NCBI GenBank assembly: GCA_943328365.2
Contig: CALPZT020000030.1
Location: 1-10,156, forward strand
DNA length: 10,156 nt
Direction of reading: 5' to 3'
Source: Bifidobacterium breve
Lineage (GTDB): Bacteria > Actinomycetota > Actinomycetes > S36-B12
Both the position numbers and the translations under genes were made by a program. A model generated the notes under the pieces. The model searched no databases. It worked only from the letters and a program-made list of their open reading frames with translations, and was not told the origin of the DNA. Numbering within the stretch: position 1 is the first letter of the stretch; each line of letters starts with the position of its first letter. Shown here one piece after another: positions 1 through 6,592 of the stretch.

Positions 1-867
1 GATGCCCCACGGCGGAACCTGGCCAAGCGCGACGGCCGCGATCATCGTCGACGCCGGAAGTTCGAAGAGGATGGCAAGCGACACCACGGTCGCGGAGGTC
101 GTCGCGAGGACCTTGTTGATGAGCGAGTGGCCGAGCAGTTGCGCGGTGATGGTGAGCGTGAGGATGAGGATCCACGCCTCGGCCGAGAACCCGGTGAGCG
201 GCTGGCGAAGCAGCAGGCACAGGGCAACGAGGAGGAGCGCCGAGGTGCCGTACAGCCCGAAGGTGAGTGTCGATGTCGAGACAGTCTTGCGGGCCTCCGC
301 CGACACGGTGAAGTAGGCCGCCGAGAGCACGGCACCCAGGAGCGCAAGCACGTCGCCGATGAGTTGGCGGGGTTCGAGCGAAACATCGACCCCGGTGAGG
401 ACGACCACCCCCATGAGCGAGATCGTCATCCCCACCCAGACGGATCGCTCGATCCGGACGCCTCGGGCCCTTGCGATGAGTGCCGCCCAGACCGGCTGCG
501 TGGCCACGAGCGCGGTTGCCGAGGCGACCGTGGTGAAGCGCAGTGACGGCACCCAGGTGGCGAAATGCGCGCCGAGGAGCAGGCCGCTCACGATGATGAG
601 CTTCCATTGGCGCTTGGACAGGCGCCGGAACTCGCTGCGGGCACGAAAGGCGACCCAGACCCCGGTGGCACCCGAGCCGAGGAAGCAGCGCCAGAAGGCG
701 ATTGCGAGCGCAGGAGCGACGGTGGCAGTGATGAGCGGGCCGGAAGCGGACACGAATGCGATCGCGATGCCGATCCACAGGACATCGATCCGGGCCGGGC
801 GGGTGAGGCTCGTGCGCGGACTCCCGCCGAAGGACGGCTCATCTTGAGTCGGCAGCGCCATATTCAC
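1..867 (-). CDS. EamA/DMT-family inner-membrane transporter (partial, C-terminus off the left edge)
   Basis: This frame is open from a start at 867 to the left edge, giving 289 residues without a stop. The protein is rich in hydrophobic helices separated by short basic loops, as in ten-helix drug/metabolite (EamA) exporters. The first helix lies around residues 27-48, followed by the family-like stretch APALAIAFWR, and a second EamA half begins near residue 170. Family members are about 300 residues, so only the last helix or its end should be missing. I prefer GTG 867 because a TACCGT hexamer ends seven bases upstream, fitting a leaderless transcript; ATG 861, two codons further in, is the alternative. 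The substrate cannot be told from sequence: members export amino acids, nucleotides or drugs. It diverges from the PRC/MgtE gene, with 23 bp between starts. Confidence 0.85.
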   Translation of the reverse strand, partial: MNMALPTQDEPSFGGSPRTSLTRPARIDVLWIGIAIAFVSASGPLITATVAPALAIAFWRCFLGSGATGVWVAFRARSEFRRLSKRQWKLIIVSGLLLGAHFATWVPSLRFTTVASATALVATQPVWAALIARARGVRIERSVWVGMTISLMGVVVLTGVDVSLEPRQLIGDVLALLGAVLSAAYFTVSAEARKTVSTSTLTFGLYGTSALLLVALCLLLRQPLTGFSAEAWILILTLTITAQLLGHSLINKVLATTSATVVSLAILFELPASTMIAAVALGQVPPWGI

Positions 868-890
868 ATGGGCGACGGTAGCCTTCGACC
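868..890. promoter_or_regulatory. Divergent promoter with back-to-back -10 hexamers sharing one TA
   Basis: The 23 bp between the two GTG starts contain ACGGTAGCCT (875-884). Read on the plus strand, TAGCCT (879-884) is followed by six bases and GTG 891. Read on the minus strand, TACCGT (880-875) is followed by seven bases and GTG 867. Both match the actinobacterial -10 consensus TANNNT and share the TA at 879-880. The spacing predicts that each transcript begins at or next to its start codon, so both mRNAs would be leaderless. No Shine-Dalgarno sequence fits in either direction, and no clear -35 is visible. Confidence 0.65.
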
Positions 891-2141
891 GTGACAACAG
901 GCGCTGCGACCCGGGTGTTCCTCGCCCGCCTGTCCGGAATCGGGGTCTTCGATCCCAACGGCGATCAGGTGGGCAAGGTACGCGACGGCATCGTTGTCCT
1001 GCGCTCCGGGTCGAACCCCCCGAGGCTCACCGGCCTGGTCGTCGAGGTGCAGCCGCGGCGGCGCATCTTCGTCCCGATGACAAAGGTCACCGCCATCGAT
1101 ACCGGGCAGGTCATCGTCACCGGCACCGTGAACCTGCGCCGGTTCGAGCAGCGAGCCGGCGAGACCCTCGTCACCGCCGAGCTCTTCGACCGCTCCGTCG
1201 CACTCCTCGAGACTGGTGATCGTGTCGCCATCCTCGATGTCGCGGTCGAGCAGAGCCGAACGACCGACTGGTTCGTCACCCAGCTATTCGTCCGCAGGGG
1301 CGGCGGCGGGTTCCGCCGGGGCGAGCGGTTCGTCGTCGACTGGTCCGAGATCGGCGGGCTTTCCCTGCCCGCGGCCGACCAGTCCGCCGAGTCGCTCATT
1401 GCCAGTCTCGACACGATGCGACCCGCCGACATCGCGACCGTCCTGCACGACCTCAGCTCGAAGCGCCGCCTCGAGGCCGCACGCGAGCTCGACGATGAGC
1501 GCCTCGCCGACGTCCTCGAGGAGCTCCCAGAGGATGACCGGGTCGAGATCGTCTCGATGCTCGAGGCCGAGCGTGCCGCCGACGTCCTCGAGGAGATGGA
1601 TCCCGACGACGCCGCTGACCTCATCTCCGAGCTGCCCCCGGAGCAGGCCCGGGCACTGCTCGATCGAATGGAGCCCGACGAGGCCGACGACATCCGCCGG
1701 CTGCTCTCCTACGACGACTTCTCCGCCGGCGGCATGATGACAACCGAGCCGATCGTGCTTCCCGCAGATGCCACGGTCGCCGACGCCCTCGCCCACATCA
1801 GGAACAAGGACCTCTCCCCGGCGCTTGCCTCCCAGGTCTACGTCACGCGCGCCCCCACCGAGACCCCAACCGGCAAGTACCTCGGGGTCGCGCACTTCCA
1901 GCGCCTCCTTCGCGAGCCGCCCGGCACCCTCGTCTCGTCCGTCCTCGACACCAGCTTCGTTCCGGTCGGCCCGGACGCCCCGCTCTCAGTTGTCACGCGC
2001 ACCTTCGCCGCCTACAACCTCGTCGCACTGCCCGTGGTCGACGAGAACGGCCGGCTCATCGGCGCGGTCACCGTCGACGATGTCGTCGACCACATGCTTC
2101 CGGAGGACTGGCGCGAGAACGACGGAGACGATCGTGGCTAG
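891..2141 (+). CDS. Soluble PRC-barrel / MgtE N-domain / CBS-pair protein, probable magnesium sensor
   Basis: This 416-residue protein has no membrane segment. Residues about 8-75 and 90-155 look like two PRC-barrel modules. Residues about 165-275 form the acidic helical MgtE N-terminal domain, with repeated short units such as DVLEELPED (207-215), DVLEEMDPDD (231-240) and ADLISELPPE (242-251). A pair of CBS modules follows at about 280-405, opening with GGMMTTEP and closing with VTVDDVVDHMLP. In MgtE channels the N and CBS domains bind Mg2+ and gate the pore; here the pore domain is absent, so a regulatory or sensing role is inferred. The architecture matches my recollection of M. tuberculosis Rv1232c. 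The GTG 891 start is supported by the leaderless promoter. Its end overlaps the DUF1003 gene by 8 bp, so the two are translationally linked. Confidence 0.9.
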   Translation: MTTGAATRVFLARLSGIGVFDPNGDQVGKVRDGIVVLRSGSNPPRLTGLVVEVQPRRRIFVPMTKVTAIDTGQVIVTGTVNLRRFEQRAGETLVTAELFDRSVALLETGDRVAILDVAVEQSRTTDWFVTQLFVRRGGGGFRRGERFVVDWSEIGGLSLPAADQSAESLIASLDTMRPADIATVLHDLSSKRRLEAARELDDERLADVLEELPEDDRVEIVSMLEAERAADVLEEMDPDDAADLISELPPEQARALLDRMEPDEADDIRRLLSYDDFSAGGMMTTEPIVLPADATVADALAHIRNKDLSPALASQVYVTRAPTETPTGKYLGVAHFQRLLREPPGTLVSSVLDTSFVPVGPDAPLSVVTRTFAAYNLVALPVVDENGRLIGAVTVDDVVDHMLPEDWRENDGDDRG

Positions 2142-2667
2142 CCCGCCGCGCCGGCGATTGTCAGGCCTAGACCAGCCGCGCAAGCGGGGGGTGTCGCTTC
2201 GCGATGCCTATGACCCCGAGCGTTTCGGACGGGTGTCGGAGAAGGTCGCCCGCTACATCGGCTCGTGGGCATTCATTGCCTGGATGACCGCGGTTGTCCT
2301 CTCCTGGGTGCTCTGGAACACACTGGCGCCGGAGCATCTCCGCCCCGACTTCTTCCCGTTCATCTTCCTCACGCTCCTGCTGTCGCTCCAGGCCTCGTAC
2401 GCCGCTCCCCTCATCCTCCTCGCCCAGAACCGTCAGACCGACCGCGACCGCGTGCAGTACCAGGAGGATCGTCAGCGCACCGAGCGGCTCCTCGCCGACG
2501 GCGACTACCTCGCCCGCGAACTCGCCTCGATCCGGCTCGCCCTCGGCGAGGTCGCCACCCGTGACTACGTGCGAAGCGAATTGCGCGACCTGGTCGAGGA
2601 CCTCGCCGCTCGGATGGACGCGATCGAGGCTCAGCGCCGCGAGACGGGCGACGACCGCCCGGCCTGA
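2134..2667 (+). CDS. DUF1003-family membrane protein with two helices and a coiled-coil tail
   Basis: The 177-residue product begins at GTG 2134 inside the last codons of the PRC/MgtE gene, with a GGAG element at 2124-2127 six bases upstream. A basic, Arg-rich N-terminus (residues 1-20) precedes two hydrophobic helices, about 43-62 and 74-97. The second ends in the DUF1003-like motif LLAQNRQTDRDR (95-106). Residues 105-170 are charged, helical and likely a cytoplasmic coiled coil. DUF1003 has no established biochemical function that I know of. The 8-bp overlap with a Mg2+-binding domain protein suggests the two act together at the membrane, which is an inference. The same pair lies next to mrp in mycobacteria (Rv1231c, from memory). 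Confidence 0.88.
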   Translation: MASPPRRRLSGLDQPRKRGVSLRDAYDPERFGRVSEKVARYIGSWAFIAWMTAVVLSWVLWNTLAPEHLRPDFFPFIFLTLLLSLQASYAAPLILLAQNRQTDRDRVQYQEDRQRTERLLADGDYLARELASIRLALGEVATRDYVRSELRDLVEDLAARMDAIEAQRRETGDDRPA

Positions 2668-2683
2668 GGGCCCGGCCACCGCC

Positions 2684-2695
2684 TACGATCAACAT
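2684..2695 (+). promoter_or_regulatory. Leaderless promoter of mrp (TACGAT-N6-ATG)
   Basis: TACGAT at 2684-2689 is a good TANNNT -10 hexamer, and exactly six bases separate it from ATG 2696. This puts the expected transcription start on or beside the A of the start codon. It lies in the 28-bp gap after the DUF1003 gene, so mrp can be transcribed independently of the upstream pair. It also decides the mrp start, because the long in-frame extension upstream (to 2294) runs through the DUF1003 gene. No clear -35 is visible. Confidence 0.7.
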
Positions 2696-3832
2696 ATGTC
2701 GATTGACCTTGATGCGGTGCATGCTGCCCTTTCCACCGTCGAGGATCCGGAGATCCACCGGCCCATCACGGAGATCGGCATGCTCAAGGGCGTCGACATC
2801 GGCGCCGATGGAGTGGTGACGGTCGGGGTCTTCCTCACCGTCTCCGGCTGCCCGATGCGCGACACCATCACCGAGCGAGTGACGAACGCTGTCGGAGCCG
2901 TTGCCGGCGTCGCATCGGTCGTCGTCGAACTCGATGTCATGGGAGATGAGCAGCGAGCCGAGCTGAAGAAGTTGCTTCGCGGTCATGACGAGCGCGAGAT
3001 CCAGTTCGCCCAGCCCGGCTCCCTCACCCGCGTCTACGCGATCGCGTCGGGCAAGGGTGGAGTCGGCAAGTCCTCCGTCACCGCGAACCTCGCCGTTGCT
3101 ATGGCCGCGATGGGCCTGTCAGTGGGGCTCGTCGATGCCGACGTCTACGGCCACTCCATCCCCCGCATGCTCGGCGCCACCGCCGCTCCGACCATGGTCG
3201 AGGGCATGATCATGCCGCCGACCGGCTTCGGCGTGCGCGTCATCTCGATGCTGCCCTTCAAGCCCGGCGGCGTCACCCAACCGGTCGCCTTCCGCGGGCC
3301 CATGCTCCACCGGGCGCTCCAGCAGTTCCTTGCCGATGTCTGGTGGGGCGACCTCGACATCCTGCTGCTCGACCTGCCGCCGGGCACCGGCGATATCGCC
3401 ATCTCAACCGCCCAGCTGCTCCCGAACGCCGAGATCATCGTCGTCACGACCCCGCAGGCTGCCGCCGCCGATGTCGCCGTCCGCGCCGGCACGCTCGCCG
3501 AGCAGACCCATCAAAAGGTCGCCGGCGTCATCGAGAACATGAGCAGCTTCCCGTGCCCGCACTGCGGCGAGCCCATTGACCTGTTCGGGTTCGGCGGCGG
3601 TGCACTCGTCGCCGAGCAGCTCTCAGCGGCCCTCGGCACGACAGTGCCGCTCCTCGGCCAGATCCCGTTCGACGTCAAGCTGCGCGAGGGCGGCGACTCG
3701 GGCAGTCCGCTCGTGCTCAGCCACCCGGACGAGCCGGCCGCTGTGGCACTCACGTCAATTGCCCGCTCGCTCGGCATCAGGCCGCGTGGGCTGGCCGGAA
3801 TGTCGCTCGGGCTCACCCCGGCGGGTCGCTGA
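2696..3832 (+). CDS. mrp: Mrp/ApbC (NBP35-type) iron-sulfur cluster carrier ATPase
   Basis: The 378-residue P-loop ATPase has the standard Mrp layout. An N-terminal MIP18/DUF59 domain (about 1-85) carries EDPEI (16-20) and Cys52 in SGCPM. The ATPase domain has the deviant Walker A GKGGVGKS (119-126), LVDADVYG (145-152), and LLDLPPGTGD (224-233) as the Walker B/switch region. CPHC (287-290) supplies the two cysteines that bridge a 4Fe-4S cluster across the homodimer in this family. It is expected to bind and transfer Fe-S clusters to apoproteins in the cytoplasm in an ATP-dependent way. The length is typical of actinobacterial members. It converges on tatB with 12 bp between stop codons. The leaderless TACGAT element supports ATG 2696. 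Confidence 0.97.
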   Translation: MSIDLDAVHAALSTVEDPEIHRPITEIGMLKGVDIGADGVVTVGVFLTVSGCPMRDTITERVTNAVGAVAGVASVVVELDVMGDEQRAELKKLLRGHDEREIQFAQPGSLTRVYAIASGKGGVGKSSVTANLAVAMAAMGLSVGLVDADVYGHSIPRMLGATAAPTMVEGMIMPPTGFGVRVISMLPFKPGGVTQPVAFRGPMLHRALQQFLADVWWGDLDILLLDLPPGTGDIAISTAQLLPNAEIIVVTTPQAAAADVAVRAGTLAEQTHQKVAGVIENMSSFPCPHCGEPIDLFGFGGGALVAEQLSAALGTTVPLLGQIPFDVKLREGGDSGSPLVLSHPDEPAAVALTSIARSLGIRPRGLAGMSLGLTPAGR

Positions 3833-3843
3833 CCGTTCGTCAG
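3829..3843. terminator. Short inverted repeat between converging mrp and tatB (weak)
   Basis: CTGAC (3829-3833) and GTCAG (3839-3843) can pair over a five-base loop, starting in the last codons of mrp and filling most of the 12-bp gap to the tatB stop. The stem is only 5 bp and has no T-run on either strand, so it is at best a pause or processing site. It is the only structure I see where the two transcripts meet. Confidence 0.25.
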
Positions 3844-3844
3844 G

Positions 3845-4183
3845 TCAGGTCGCGTCAGGATCAAATGCCGGACGAAGCGGCCGCGCAGCCGGCGTCTCAG
3901 GCGTTGCCGGCCCCGGGCGAGCGGTCTTCTCATCGTCGGCGAACAGGCTGGTGGCGAGCTTGCGGGGGTGCAGGTCGCCGAGACTGCGCACCGCATCGAC
4001 GGTCTCGCTCATGTCGAAGCCGGCAGAGTCGGCAAGGTCCTGCCGAGCATTGGCCGCCATGCCTCGGACTTGCTTGAGCATGCGTGCCGCGTCGGCTGCT
4101 GCCTTGGGAAGGCGCTCAGGGCCAAAGACGAGCAGCCCGAGCACCCCGAGGATGATGATCTCGCCGATGCCGATGTCGAACAC
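3845..4183 (-). CDS. tatB: Twin-arginine translocase subunit TatB
   Basis: The 112-residue protein starts VFDIGIGEIIILGVLGLLVF, a short N-terminal membrane helix with the conserved polar Glu near residue 8. It continues with the FGPERLP hinge (20-26) and an amphipathic helix (about 25-60), then a polar, Pro/Ala-rich tail. The FGPERLP hinge and the Glu favour TatB over TatA. With TatC it would form the receptor for folded twin-arginine substrates; no tatA or tatC lies in this window. GTG 4183 is chosen over an upstream ATG at 4219 because TACGCT lies exactly six bases before it and because TatB proteins start at this point. The upstream extension would cover its own promoter. Location next to htrA matches actinomycetes in general. 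Confidence 0.93.
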   Translation of the reverse strand: MFDIGIGEIIILGVLGLLVFGPERLPKAAADAARMLKQVRGMAANARQDLADSAGFDMSETVDAVRSLGDLHPRKLATSLFADDEKTARPGPATPETPAARPLRPAFDPDAT

Positions 4184-4195
4184 GGGGCCAGCGTA
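4184..4195 (-). promoter_or_regulatory. Leaderless promoter of tatB (TACGCT-N6-GTG)
   Basis: On the minus strand TACGCT (4195-4190) is followed by six bases and GTG 4183. The spacing is identical to that at mrp, so tatB probably has its own leaderless transcript in addition to any read-through from htrA, whose stop codon lies 48 bp upstream of the tatB start. Confidence 0.68.
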
Positions 4196-4231
4196 CGCCG
4201 CCCTGGCGGGCGATGGCACGCGCGGCGGTCA

Positions 4232-5458
4232 TCAGTCTTGGCTGGGCAGCTTCCCGAGCGTGACCTCGACCGTGGTGTCCTTGCCCCCACGCTCGAATCT
4301 GACCTTGATCCGATCACCCGGCGCATAGCTGCGAATCGCCACGACCAGCTCGGTTGCATCGTTGATGAGTCGATCACCGATGCTCGTGATGACGTCACCG
4401 ATCTTGATGCCTGCCGCCTCAGATGGCCCACCGGACGTCACCTCACGCACCTTCGCGCCGCGCTCCTGGTAGGAGGTGTCGAGTGACACTCCGATTGCCG
4501 GCGTCGTCGACGCACCTGTGGCGATGAGCTCCTCCGCAATACGCTTGGCCGAGTTGACCGGGATCGCGAATCCGAGGCCGATATTGCCCGGCTCCCCGTT
4601 CGTCGCGAGCGAGGCTATGGCCGAGTTGATGCCGATGACCCGGCCCTGGGCATCAAGCAGCGGTCCACCGGAGTTGCCGGGATTGATCGCGGCATCGGTC
4701 TGGATCGCATTGATGTATGACAGGTCGTCGGTTCCGCCCGCGGTGACGACGCGATCGACCGCGCTCACGATGCCCGAGGTCACGGTGCCTTCGAGACCGA
4801 GCGGCGCTCCGATCGCGATCACGGCGTCCCCGACCTTGACCGCCTTGGAGTTGCCGAGTGCGAATGCCGGAAGGCCAGATCGATCGACCTTGATCACGGC
4901 GAGGTCGTAGGACACGTTCGTGCCGACGACCTTTCCCGGGACCTCGTCGCCATCGCTGAAGACGACCGTGAGGTCGCCACCATCCTTCACCAGGCTCACG
5001 ACATGGTTGTTCGTGAGGATGTAACCATCAGAGCGCAGCACGAAGCCCGAGCCACTGCCCGCGTCGGTCTTGCCCTTCGCGATGATCGAGACCACGGACG
5101 GCAGCACCGACGAGACAATGCCTGCAATGGAATCCGGGGCTCGCTCCGGTGAATCGGCGCTCGATTGCGCGAGCACCTGCACCTGCGATTGCCCACCCGT
5201 CGAGACCGAATCGACCTCGCGGCCGACGAGATATCCCCCGAGGCCTGCGACGGAACCAACGATGAGCGAGGTCACCACCGAAATGAGCACGACCGCGAAG
5301 ACGCCAAGACCCTTGCGCCGTGCCGGCGGTGGCGCCGCCGCGGCGAGCGGCGGGCTGGCCGCCGGGTAGCTCAGCGGTGCGCCGGCGAACGGCGGAGTAG
5401 TCGGCTGCGGCTCGCCCGGCTCGTTGCTCGGCGCGACAAAGGAATCGTCATTGCTCAC
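4232..5458 (-). CDS. htrA: HtrA/DegP-type membrane-anchored serine protease with one PDZ domain
   Basis: Counting from GTG 5458 the product is 408 residues. A Pro/Ala-rich cytoplasmic segment (1-48) and a basic ARRK stretch precede a single membrane helix (about 52-76). A trypsin-like domain follows outside the membrane (about 108-315) with catalytic His152 in TNNHVV, Asp185 in SYDLAVIKVD and Ser263 in GNSGGP. A PDZ domain occupies about 320-402. All triad residues are present, so it should be an active envelope quality-control protease. An in-frame ATG at 5479 would add seven residues, but it overlaps the predicted -10 (TAGCCT, 5471-5466), so GTG 5458 is preferred. It resembles mycobacterial HtrA (Rv1223), which is likewise followed by tatB. 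The adjacent sigE-rseA pair found in mycobacteria is absent. Confidence 0.95.
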   Translation of the reverse strand: MSNDDSFVAPSNEPGEPQPTTPPFAGAPLSYPAASPPLAAAAPPPARRKGLGVFAVVLISVVTSLIVGSVAGLGGYLVGREVDSVSTGGQSQVQVLAQSSADSPERAPDSIAGIVSSVLPSVVSIIAKGKTDAGSGSGFVLRSDGYILTNNHVVSLVKDGGDLTVVFSDGDEVPGKVVGTNVSYDLAVIKVDRSGLPAFALGNSKAVKVGDAVIAIGAPLGLEGTVTSGIVSAVDRVVTAGGTDDLSYINAIQTDAAINPGNSGGPLLDAQGRVIGINSAIASLATNGEPGNIGLGFAIPVNSAKRIAEELIATGASTTPAIGVSLDTSYQERGAKVREVTSGGPSEAAGIKIGDVITSIGDRLINDATELVVAIRSYAPGDRIKVRFERGGKDTTVEVTLGKLPSQD

Positions 5459-5484
5459 GATGCTCAGGCTAGGCTGCATTGACG
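5459..5484. promoter_or_regulatory. Divergent promoter of htrA and the methyltransferase, mirror-image -10 hexamers
   Basis: AGGCTAGGCT (5466-5475) reads TAGCCT on the minus strand (5471-5466), seven bases before GTG 5458 of htrA. It reads TAGGCT on the plus strand (5470-5475). The two hexamers share the TA at 5470-5471, the same geometry as at 875-884. The plus-strand start point would fall near 5482, giving the methyltransferase mRNA a leader of about 60 bases, which contains a Shine-Dalgarno sequence. The htrA side would be leaderless. Confidence 0.55.
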
Positions 5485-5533
5485 GTACAGGGAAATCGAC
5501 GCACCACTCACAATTTCGATGCAGAATTCAAAT

Positions 5534-5539
5534 GGAGGG
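5534..5539 (+). promoter_or_regulatory. Shine-Dalgarno site of the methyltransferase gene
   Basis: GGAGGG lies five bases before ATG 5545 and decides this start over the in-frame TTG at 5479, which lacks a ribosome site and lies within the promoter region. It contrasts with the leaderless starts around it. Confidence 0.8.
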
Positions 5540-5544
5540 CAGGC

Positions 5545-6264
5545 ATGTCCGACTACACAGCCGGTGATGACTCGCTTGATCTTCGAGCGATCGCTCCGAT
5601 CACTCCCGATGCGTGGGCCTATGCCGAGGGTTGGCTCGACGACACCGAGGTGATTCAGGAGGCCCGCCACCTCGCCGACGACGTGGGCTTGATCCCGGTC
5701 AGCCACGGGACAGCATCGCTCCTCACCCTGCTCGCCCGCCTCGTGGGCGCCGGCGCAGTGGTCGAGGTCGGCACCGGCACCGGCGTATCAGGCGCAGCAC
5801 TCCTGCAGGGCATGACCGCCGATGGCGTCCTCACATCGATCGACCTCGAGGGTGAGCACCAGCGGGCGGCCCGCGAGGCCTTTGCCGCCCTCGGCTACGA
5901 CCACGTGCGCGCCCGACTCATCACCGGCCGGGCGCTCGAGGTGCTTCCGCGCCTCAGTGACCAGGCGTATGACATCGTGTTCGTCGACGCCGACAAGGGC
6001 GAGTACCCGGCCATCCTCGCGCAGGCGAGCCGCCTGCTTCGAGTGGGCGGCCTGGTGATCTTCGAGCAGATGCTTGCCGATGCCGGTATCGCAGACCCGC
6101 ATCGACACGACACCGACATCACCGCACTGCGGCATGTCGTGCACACCCTCCGCGACGAGGACCACTGGCAACCCGCATTGCTGACCATCGGCCGAGGCCT
6201 CCTCGTTGCATCGCTGCGCCATCCCCTCGACGACGACTCGGCGGCGACACGCGAGAAGGGGTGA
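5545..6264 (+). CDS. SAM-dependent O-methyltransferase (family 3, COMT-like)
   Basis: The 239-residue protein has the class I Rossmann methyltransferase core. The glycine-rich SAM motif is VVEVGTGTGVS (72-82), an acidic residue for the SAM ribose is at Asp100 (SIDLE), and VDADKGEY (147-154) carries the metal-site aspartate typical of catechol/caffeoyl-CoA-like O-methyltransferases. VGGLVIFEQMLADAG (167-181) matches the family's post-core strand. The substrate is unknown; small hydroxylated aromatics are usual for the family. In mycobacteria the equivalent gene (Rv1220c) diverges from sigE; here it diverges directly from htrA. The stop codon lies inside the left arm of a long hairpin shared with the converging DUF3117 gene. 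The start is set by the GGAGGG site. Confidence 0.93.
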   Translation: MSDYTAGDDSLDLRAIAPITPDAWAYAEGWLDDTEVIQEARHLADDVGLIPVSHGTASLLTLLARLVGAGAVVEVGTGTGVSGAALLQGMTADGVLTSIDLEGEHQRAAREAFAALGYDHVRARLITGRALEVLPRLSDQAYDIVFVDADKGEYPAILAQASRLLRVGGLVIFEQMLADAGIADPHRHDTDITALRHVVHTLRDEDHWQPALLTIGRGLLVASLRHPLDDDSAATREKG

Positions 6265-6288
6265 CGGCCGTTGGCCATCACCCCTTCT
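6254..6288. terminator. Strong bidirectional hairpin between the methyltransferase and DUF3117 genes
   Basis: AGAAGGGGTGA (6254-6264) pairs perfectly with TCACCCCTTCT (6278-6288), an 11-bp stem. The loop contains a further GGCC/GGCC pair (6266-6269 with 6273-6276) across one mismatch, making a nearly continuous stem of about 16 positions. No clear T-run follows on either strand, so it may act as a structured transcript end rather than a classic intrinsic terminator. The methyltransferase stop codon is the last three bases of the left arm. Confidence 0.75.
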
Positions 6289-6316
6289 GCGAGGAATGCT
6301 CTCTTCCGGGAATCCT

Positions 6317-6484
6317 TTAGGGGAAGTGGGCGAGAAGATGCTCGCCAAGCTCCTTCGCCTCTACACCGTTCAGCTCGACGACGAGTCGTCCGCCGCCTTC
6401 GAGCGGTACGCGCATGACATAGCCACGTCCTTCCTTCGTGACCTCGAGCGGGCCATCACCCGTTCGCGGCTTCATCGCGGCCAT
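6317..6484 (-). CDS. DUF3117-family small protein, 55 residues
   Basis: This short minus-strand gene encodes 55 residues beginning MAAMKPRTGDGPLEVTKEGR and continuing with VMRVPLEGGGRLVVEL (22-37). This is a near-consensus DUF3117 protein, a family widespread in actinobacteria and without known function. It is soluble, with a predicted small beta-sheet and a C-terminal helix. ATG 6484 has a purine-rich AAAGGGGAGG just upstream, and an in-frame second ATG three codons later has better spacing, so either may be used. Its C-terminus (ending GEHLLAHFP) differs from the forms I recall. M. tuberculosis has the homologue (Rv1211) close to the DivIVA-domain gene, as here; tagA, which lies between them there, is absent. 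Confidence 0.9.
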   Translation of the reverse strand: MAAMKPRTGDGPLEVTKEGRGYVMRVPLEGGGRLVVELNGVEAKELGEHLLAHFP

Positions 6485-6511
6485 TGCCTCCCCTTTCCCT
6501 GCGTTGGCCCC

Positions 6512-6517
6512 ATTATC
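6512..6517 (-). promoter_or_regulatory. Candidate -10 element for the DUF3117 gene
   Basis: GATAAT on the minus strand (6517-6512) lies 27 bases before ATG 6484, giving a leader of about 20 bases that can hold the AAAGGGGAGG ribosome site. No convincing -35 is visible. The rest of the 108-bp gap up to the DivIVA-domain gene (6485-6592) shows nothing else I can name. Confidence 0.45.
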
Positions 6518-6592
6518 GTCCGTCGCGGTGCGCTACCGGAGGGCGGGGCTGGGATTTCCATGCGCCTCGAGCCGTGGCCTCCGTGAGGGGCG

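Noticed and set aside
864..869. ATG-TGA minimal start-stop on the minus strand before the EamA gene
   Set aside because: It overlaps the better GTG 867 start at leaderless spacing. A two-codon regulatory element cannot be supported from one sequence.
965..1895. Long minus-strand reading frames opposite the PRC/MgtE gene
   Set aside because: They are low-complexity Ser/Arg-rich or biased translations antisense to a gene with clear domains, as expected in G+C-rich DNA. No recognisable family and no credible start.
2294..2695. In-frame N-terminal extension of mrp
   Set aside because: It overlaps the DUF1003 gene in another frame, is Ser/Pro/Arg-rich, and lies upstream of the mrp promoter. Mrp proteins begin at the DUF59 domain.
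5459..5479. ATG 5479 as the htrA start
   Set aside because: It would place the start codon at or before the -10 hexamer TAGCCT. GTG 5458 fits the spacing seen in the neighbours.
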